Source: Clostridium sp. CAG:452 (GTDB lineage: Bacteria > Bacillota > Clostridia > TANB77 > CAG-508). From it: a DNA stretch of 38,006 nucleotides. Positions 33,249 through 38,006 of this stretch are shown here, piece by piece (positions within the stretch are counted from its first letter, which is position 1; each line of letters opens with the position of its first letter). The DNA lies in the NCBI GenBank assembly GCA_000434035.1, contig FR893523.1, forward strand, positions 1-38,006, written 5' to 3'. Below the pieces are notes generated by a model. It was given only the letters and a program-made list of their open reading frames with translations, did no database searches and was not told the DNA's origin. Position numbers and translations under genes: made by a program.

Positions 33249-34100
33249 TTAAAATTTCTTTCCTGTTATTTTTTCATATGCTTCAATATATTTATTTCTT
33301 GTAGTCTCTAAAACATCTTTTGGAAGTTCGGCAGGAGGATTGTTTCTATATCCGTTATTTGATAGCCAGTCTCTTAAGTATTGCTTATCAAAACTTTTTT
33401 GACCTCTACCTACTTCATAATCGTCAAGGGGCCAGAATCTACTAGAATCAGGAGTTAAAACTTCATCTCCTAAGACTAAATTACCATTTTCATCTAACCC
33501 AAATTCAAACTTTGTGTCTGCTATAATTATTCCTTTAGAAAGAGCATAATCAGCACATTTTTTATAGATATTAATTGTAGCATTTTTTACTTTTTCAGCA
33601 AGTTCATCACCTAAAATTTCTTTACATCTTTCAAAAGAAATATTTTCGTCATGATCTCCAAGTTCAGCCTTTGTAGAAGGCGTAAAAATTGGTTCATCTA
33701 ATTTTTGACATTCTTGTAAACCTTCTGGCAATTTAATATTGCAAACAGTACCAGTTTTTTGATATTCTGCCCAACCAGAACCTGTAATATATCCTCTTAC
33801 AATGCATTCAACTGGAAGCATTTTTAGTTTTTTTACTAGCATACTTCTATCTTTAAATTCTTCTTTTCTAAATTCGTCTGGAAATTCCTCATAATTTGTA
33901 GTAATTATATCATTTGGTATAATATCAGAAACAAAATTAAACCAAAATTCAGATAATTTATTTAGAATTTTTCCCTTATCCAAAACAGGATTTGGCATAA
34001 TAAAATCAAATGCAGAAATCCTATCAGAAACAACCATCATAAGTTTATCATCATCTACTTCATATATTTCACGAACTTTACCACTACTAATTTTTTTCAT
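33249..34100 (-). CDS. purC: SAICAR synthetase
   Basis: PurC joins CAIR and aspartate with ATP to make SAICAR in purine synthesis. The 283-residue chain begins KKISSGKVREIYEVDDDKLM, the usual ATP-binding start, followed by DRISAFDFIMPNPVLDKG. The signature region is VECIVRGYITGSGWAEYQ. The long form with LGDEVLTPDSSRFWPLDDY at about 217-235 is typical of many Clostridia and yeast-type enzymes. AAAGGATTG lies before the ATG. It follows purE by 21 bases on the same strand, an operon supplying consecutive reactions; purB upstream catalyses the next step. Confidence 0.96.
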   Translation of the reverse strand: MKKISSGKVREIYEVDDDKLMMVVSDRISAFDFIMPNPVLDKGKILNKLSEFWFNFVSDIIPNDIITTNYEEFPDEFRKEEFKDRSMLVKKLKMLPVECIVRGYITGSGWAEYQKTGTVCNIKLPEGLQECQKLDEPIFTPSTKAELGDHDENISFERCKEILGDELAEKVKNATINIYKKCADYALSKGIIIADTKFEFGLDENGNLVLGDEVLTPDSSRFWPLDDYEVGRGQKSFDKQYLRDWLSNNGYRNNPPAELPKDVLETTRNKYIEAYEKITGKKF

Positions 34101-34121
34101 AAAATAACAATCCTTTCTAAA

Positions 34122-34631
34122 TTAATAATTCTCATAACCTACATCTTGTAATTTTGCATCTTTTTCCATAACAGCATCTTTTAATCCAGCTTTAAAATCA
34201 GCTAATTTATTACGTATATCTTCATTTGAAACGCCTATTATTTGAGTTGCTAAAATAGCTGCATTTTTTGCACCATTTATTGCAACTGTCGCAACAGGAA
34301 TTCCAGAAGGCATTTGCACAATTGAATAAAGTGAATCAATACCATTTAAAGCCTTAGAATGAATAGGAACACCAATTACTGGGCATGTATTTACTGCTGC
34401 AAAAATTCCAGGTAAATGGGCTGCACCACCAGCACCAGCAATAATTGCTTTAACACCTCTATTTTTAAGATTTTTTGCGTAATCAATTGCTTCATCTGGG
34501 CATCTATGAACAGATAAAATTTTCATCTCATAAGAAATTCCCATATTATCCAAGAATTTGGCACTATCTTTCATTATAGGTAAATCAGAATCACTACCCA
34601 TAATTATTGCTACATCAATATTTTTTTCCAT
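34122..34631 (-). CDS. purE: N5-carboxyaminoimidazole ribonucleotide mutase
   Basis: PurE converts N5-CAIR to CAIR. The 169-residue chain is standard for class I. MGSDSDLPIMKDSAKFL is the phosphate and substrate loop, followed by SVHRCPDEA and AGAGGAAHLPGIFAAV. PIHSKALNGIDSLYSIVQMP shows the usual dimer region, with a Ser in place of the more common Thr. GGGAGGGG precedes the ATG. It is the first gene of the purE-purC unit. Confidence 0.96.
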   Translation of the reverse strand: MEKNIDVAIIMGSDSDLPIMKDSAKFLDNMGISYEMKILSVHRCPDEAIDYAKNLKNRGVKAIIAGAGGAAHLPGIFAAVNTCPVIGVPIHSKALNGIDSLYSIVQMPSGIPVATVAINGAKNAAILATQIIGVSNEDIRNKLADFKAGLKDAVMEKDAKLQDVGYENY

Positions 34632-34661
34632 TTTCCCCTCCCAAAAAATAAATCTGAATTA

Positions 34662-34690
34662 ATTATATTATATAAAATTATAATATACAA
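34662..34690 (-). promoter_or_regulatory. sigma-A promoter for purE-purC
   Basis: On the minus strand TTGTAT (34690-34685), 17 bases, TATAAT (34667-34662), about 30 bases before purE. Confidence 0.6.
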
Positions 34691-34723
34691 GAAAATAAAT
34701 GAATTTGAAAATTATATTAAGAT

Positions 34724-34752
34724 TTGCAATTTATGGAAGTAGATTATATAAT
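34724..34752 (+). promoter_or_regulatory. sigma-A promoter for the second ABC-F gene
   Basis: TTGCAA at 34724-34729 and TATAAT at 34747-34752 with a 17-base spacer; the leader is only about 20 bases. Confidence 0.7.
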
Positions 34753-34779
34753 AAGTAAAATCATATAAAGGAGGGGACA

Positions 34780-36249
34780 ATGTCTCAGATACAAATTAAT
34801 AATTTAAATTTTATTTACCCAGGACAGACCGAATATATTTTTAAAAATGTAAATTTAACATTAGATACAGATTGGAAACTAGGACTTATAGGAAGAAATG
34901 GAAGTGGTAAAACTACACTTTTAAAATTACTTTTAGGTGAATACGAAAGTAACAATGCTATAAGCAAGAATATAGAATTTGAATATTTTCCTTATGAAAT
35001 TAAAAATGAAAACGATTTAACTATTAATATTGCCTATAAAATTCTTCCGAATTTGGAAGAATGGAGATTATATAAGGAACTTAATTTAATTAAAATGGAT
35101 GCTAATATTTTATACAGAAATTTCAGTACGTTAAGTGGTGGAGAGATGATAAAATTCCTTTTAATTTGTGCATTCTTAAAAGAAAATAAGTTTTTACTTA
35201 TAGATGAACCAACTAATCACATTGATGAAGAAAGTAAAGATTCGCTAATAGAATATTTAAAACAAAAAAAAGGATTTATACTGGTTTCACATGATAGAAA
35301 AATATTAAATGAAGTAGTTGATCATATTCTATATATAGGAAAACAAAATATTACATTGGAACAAGGAACATATAATTCATGGAAATTTAATAAAACAAAT
35401 AGAGATAATAATGAGATTGAGCAAAATAAACGATTAAAAAATGATATTATGAAATTAGATGAAATCGCCAAAAAAACTGAAAATTGGTCTAATGCTGTGG
35501 AAAAGAGTAAAAAAGGTGCTGTAGACAAAGGACACGTAGGACATCAGGCTGCTAAGATGATGAAGAGAGCAAAGGTTTTAGAAAGCAGAAGAGATAAAAA
35601 AATAGAAGAAAAAACAGGCCTTTTAAAAGACATAGATATATTACCGGACTTGCAAATGAAACCATTAATTGCTTCTAGAAAAAATCTAATTTTAGTGCAA
35701 AACTTATCAATATTTTATGACAAAAAAATATTATTTAAGAACTTAAATTTTGAAATAAATTCTGGAGAAAGAGTTGCAATAGAAGGAAAAAATGGAAGTG
35801 GTAAATCTAGCATTGTAAAATTAATAGTTGGTGAAAATATACCAAATAATAAAGGTTTAAAAGTCATGCCAAACCTGAAAATTTCATATGTATCACAAAT
35901 GACAGATGAAGTAAAAGGAACTATTTCAGAGTATGCCAGATATAACAACGTTGATGAAGGTATTTTTAGGGCAATGCTTCAAAAACTAGGAGTTGATAAA
36001 GAAAAACTAGACACGAATTTATCGGATTTAAGTGAAGGACAAAAGAAAAAAGTAATGATTGCAAGGAGTATTTCTGAGGATTCTGAGATTTATATTTGGG
36101 ATGAGCCATTAAACTATCTAGACATTCAATCTCGTGAACAAATAGAGAATATGATTTTAAAATATGAACCAACTATGCTTTTTATTGAGCATGATAATGT
36201 GTTTATAAACAAAATTGCTACTAAAGTAATACAATTACCTGAAGAGTAA
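34780..36249 (+). CDS. ABC-F family ATPase, Lsa/Vga-like
   Basis: A 489-residue two-ATPase protein without membrane segments. Domain 1 has GRNGSGKTT (about 38-46), LSGGEMIKFLL and LLIDEPTNHIDEE, then LVSHDR. The linker includes SKKGAVDKGHVGHQAAKMMKR, which closely resembles the linker of Lsa/Vga-type ribosome-protection proteins. Domain 2 has GKNGSGKSS (about 345), LSEGQKKKVMIARS, WDEPLNYLD and FIEHD. Such proteins dislodge antibiotics (lincosamides, streptogramin A, pleuromutilins) from the ribosome, but resistance cannot be claimed from sequence alone. Unlike the ABC-F at 2330, it has a short leader and its Walker A glycines are ordinary GGA/GGT codons with no CGG in frame. AGGAGGGG precedes the ATG. 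Confidence 0.92.
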   Translation: MSQIQINNLNFIYPGQTEYIFKNVNLTLDTDWKLGLIGRNGSGKTTLLKLLLGEYESNNAISKNIEFEYFPYEIKNENDLTINIAYKILPNLEEWRLYKELNLIKMDANILYRNFSTLSGGEMIKFLLICAFLKENKFLLIDEPTNHIDEESKDSLIEYLKQKKGFILVSHDRKILNEVVDHILYIGKQNITLEQGTYNSWKFNKTNRDNNEIEQNKRLKNDIMKLDEIAKKTENWSNAVEKSKKGAVDKGHVGHQAAKMMKRAKVLESRRDKKIEEKTGLLKDIDILPDLQMKPLIASRKNLILVQNLSIFYDKKILFKNLNFEINSGERVAIEGKNGSGKSSIVKLIVGENIPNNKGLKVMPNLKISYVSQMTDEVKGTISEYARYNNVDEGIFRAMLQKLGVDKEKLDTNLSDLSEGQKKKVMIARSISEDSEIYIWDEPLNYLDIQSREQIENMILKYEPTMLFIEHDNVFINKIATKVIQLPEE

Positions 36250-36289
36250 AAAACGCGTAATACAAAATATTTAAATGAAAGAGAAAGCA

Positions 36290-36320
36290 AAAAATAGATC
36301 TCAAAAGAGGTCTATTTTTT
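36290..36320 (+). terminator. intrinsic terminator
   Basis: AAAATAGATCTC pairs with GAGGTCTATTTT (one G-U pair) around AAAA, ending in six T. Confidence 0.85.
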
Positions 36321-36409
36321 ATGGGATAAAATGTCCTAAAATAAATTAATCAACCTAACACCAATTTACATAAATAGGAATATATTATTAATATAGTAGG
36401 AGGAATAGC

Positions 36410-37188
36410 ATGAAAGAAGTTTTAAGATTAGAAAATATAAACAAGACATATCAAGCAAAAAATGGGGAAATAGAAGCTTTAAGAAATATAAATTTTAATG
36501 TAAATGAAGGCGAATTTGTTAGCATAATTGGACCAAGTCGGATGTCGGAAAATCAACATTACTTTCAATAATTGCAGGGCTAGAAGAAAAATCAAGTGGA
36601 AAGATATATATAGATAATGTAGAAACAGAAAATGTATCAAACAAAATTGGATATATGCTTCAAAAAGATAGTTTACTAGAATGGAGAACTATATATAACA
36701 ATGTGGTTTTTGGGTTGGAAATAACAAGAAGAAAAACTAAAGAAAATGAGCAATATGTAAAAGATCTATTAAAAAAATATAATCTTTATGAATTTAAAGA
36801 TAAATACCCATCTCAATTATCAGGAGGAATGAGGCAAAGAGTGGCACTAATTAGAACACTTGCAATAAGACCAGAAATTCTTCTATTAGATGAAGCTTTT
36901 TCAGCTCTTGATTATCAAACAAGAATAATGGTAACAAAGGATATATACAAAATTCTAAAAAACGAAAATATTACCACAGTAATGGTAACACACGATATAT
37001 CAGAGGCTATTAGTATGTCTGACAGAATAGTAGTACTTACAAAAAGACCAGCAACTGTTAAAAAAATTGATACAATAGATTTTGAAATAGAAGGAAGAGA
37101 TCCTATGAACTGCCGTAAAAGTCCAAAATTCAGTAAATATTTTGATAGCTTATGGAAGGAGCTAGATGTTGATGCAAAAGAAAAATAA
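36410..37188 (+). CDS. ABC importer ATPase (nitrate/sulfonate/taurine class), two CGGA sites
   Basis: The ATP-binding subunit of an importer of the SsuB/TauB/NrtD type. The start is ATG 36410 after AGGAGG. The Walker A loop is interrupted twice: GPS, CGGA, TGT, CGGA, AAA. Reading both CGGA as Gly gives GPSGCGKST, the textbook loop of this family, and 258 residues in total. After it come the Q-loop region MLQKDSLLEWRT, signature LSGGMRQRVAL, Walker B ILLLDEAFSALD and VTHDISEAISMSD. The C-terminus overlaps the permease start by 23 bases, as in translationally coupled operons. In strict triplets the gene would end after about 52 codons. The substrate is unknown; the binding protein probably lies past the window edge. 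Confidence 0.9.
36539..36542 (+). other. CGGA +1 site 8 (Walker A, first Gly)
   Basis: In-frame CGG after AGT; the expected residue is the first Gly of PS-G-C-G-KST. Confidence 0.93.
36546..36549 (+). other. CGGA +1 site 9 (Walker A, second Gly)
   Basis: One codon (TGT) after site 8, again CGG in the newly set frame; the expected residue is the Gly before Lys-Ser-Thr. Confidence 0.93.
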
Positions 37189-37983
37189 TTCAGAAGAAAG
37201 AAAGAAGTATCTAAAAAAAATTAGATTAACAAAAATATTAACATTATTTACACAAATTACAGTAGCTGTTGCATTTGTAGCATTATGGGAGATACTAGCC
37301 AATAAAGGAGTAATAGATAGCTTTATAACAAGCCAACCATCTAGAATGCTAAAAACCTTTATGAATTTATCTCAAAATGGACTATTAGAACACTTAGGAG
37401 TTACATGTTATGAAACAATAGTAGGATTCTTATCTGGAGCTATACTTGGAGTGATTATTGCAATAATACTATGGTGGTCAAAATTCCTATCAAAGGTATC
37501 TGAACCATTTTTAGTAGTATTAAATAGTTTACCTAAAATAGCACTTCGGACCGGTAATAATAATATGGGTAGGAGCAGGAACAGGCGCAATTATAGTAAT
37601 GGCATTGGCAATATCATTAATAGTTACAATTCTAGAAATATTAAATGGTTTTTTAAATACAGATAGCGAAAAAATAAGAATGGCAAAAACCTTTAATGCA
37701 AATAAATTGCAGATATTAACAAAAATAGTAATACCAGCAAATATTTCTACATTTATAAATTCGTTAAAAGTGAATATAGGGCTTTCATTAGTCGGAGTAA
37801 TATCAGGGGAATTCTTAGTATCAAAAGCAGGACTTCGGCTATTTAATAGTGTATGGAGGTCAAGTGTTTCAGCTAGATTTAGTAATGGCAAGTGTAGTAA
37901 TACTTGCAGCTGTCGCAGCAATTATGTATGAGGCAGTAGTCCTACTAGAAAAAATAATTTTAAAAACAAAAAAATTTGGATAA
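37166..37983 (+). CDS. ABC importer permease (SsuC/TauC class), CGGA and CGGC sites
   Basis: The membrane subunit paired with the preceding ATPase. It has six or so helices: about 25-45 (ILTLFTQITVAVAFVALWEILA), 80-110 (TIVGFLSGAILGVIIAIIL) and further ones after the breaks. CGGA at 37547, read as Gly, gives LPKIALGPVIIIWVGAGTG, the inner-membrane-permease pattern. The coupling region with the EAA-like loop follows: AKTFNANKLQILTKIVIPA. CGGC at 37836, read as Gly, gives SKAGLGYLIVYGGQVFQLD and the final helix, ending at TAA 37981-37983. The product is 271 residues, normal for the family. The start is ATG 37166 or 37172, both behind AAGGAG. The last 23 bases of the window hold no gene. Confidence 0.9.
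37547..37550 (+). other. CGGA +1 site 10 (permease)
   Basis: In-frame CGG after CTT, at IAL-G-PVIIIW. The CCGG three bases later contains a second CGG that is out of frame after the shift and needs no recoding. Confidence 0.92.
37836..37839 (+). other. CGGC +1 site 11 (permease)
   Basis: In-frame CGG (frame set by site 10) after CTT, at KAGL-G-YLIVYGG; the glycine codon here is GGC. Confidence 0.92.
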
Positions 37984-38006
37984 ATTGTAATTTGACACGG
38001 TAGGGG

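Noticed and set aside
37551..37556. The second CGG in CGGACCGGTA of the permease as another shift
   Set aside because: After the shift at 37547 it is read as CCG GTA (Pro-Val), out of phase, and the frame continues correctly.
1..38006. TGA reassignment or another stop recoding
   Set aside because: Genes end normally at TGA (for example radC at 28686), TAA and TAG. No gene needs read-through of a stop.

Overview
This is a low-GC (about 30%), AT-rich stretch from a Gram-positive Clostridia-type bacterium (Bacillota), most likely uncultured. The evidence is sigma-A promoters of TTGACA-N17-TATAAT type, strong AGGAGG ribosome sites, AGA-dominated arginine, two CotF-like spore coat proteins, MecA, a CIRCE-controlled Hsp20, a LexA-type box before recN, and the radC-mreB-mreC order. 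TAA, TAG and TGA all act as stops.

The main observation is about decoding. Eight plus-strand genes look frameshifted, and every break is the same event: one C directly before an in-frame glycine codon GGN, so the reading frame meets CGG and the protein continues one base later. There are 11 such sites (CGGA x9, CGGT x1, CGGC x1). By manual scan, CGG occurs in frame nowhere else in the window, although dozens of out-of-frame CGGs sit inside genes. Reading CGGN as one glycine, or skipping the C, restores full-length ABC-F, HD-domain protein, PcrA (two sites), a prepilin-like protein (two sites), MreC, an ABC ATPase (two sites seven bases apart in one Walker A loop) and its permease (two sites). 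This is the signature of CGG lost as a sense codon and used as a +1-frameshift or quadruplet glycine codon. A systematic sequencing artefact is the main alternative.

Layout: 1-3.9 kb holds a tRNA-like scrap, an acetyltransferase, a decayed gene, an unknown protein, and an ABC-F ATPase behind a leader with attenuator features. 4-9.2 kb: methyltransferase behind a large hairpin, Hsp20, an HExxH peptidase, RecN, and a YgjP-like protein without its metal site. 9.3-15 kb: HD protein, then a TetR regulator divergent from an MMPL/RND transporter and a secreted alanine-rich repeat protein. 15-18.7 kb: DUF3298-like protein, HtrA, a prepilin, RNase HII, and a foreign-looking small ORF. 18.7-24.7 kb: pyrimidine-nucleoside phosphorylase, low-molecular-weight phosphatase, PcrA, and a prepilin/FGE-like protein. 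24.9-27.4 kb: two CotF genes, palindromic repeats, an M23 peptidase and MecA. 27.6-30.6 kb: DUF4321-radC-mreB-mreC. 30.6-34.6 kb: purB, a transglutaminase-like protein bracketed by two palindromes, and purE-purC. 34.8-38 kb: a second ABC-F protein and an ABC importer of the nitrate/sulfonate/taurine class that runs to the window edge.

The frames given for the split genes assume the CGGN rule. Sequences were read by eye, so promoters, hairpins and remote families are inferences.
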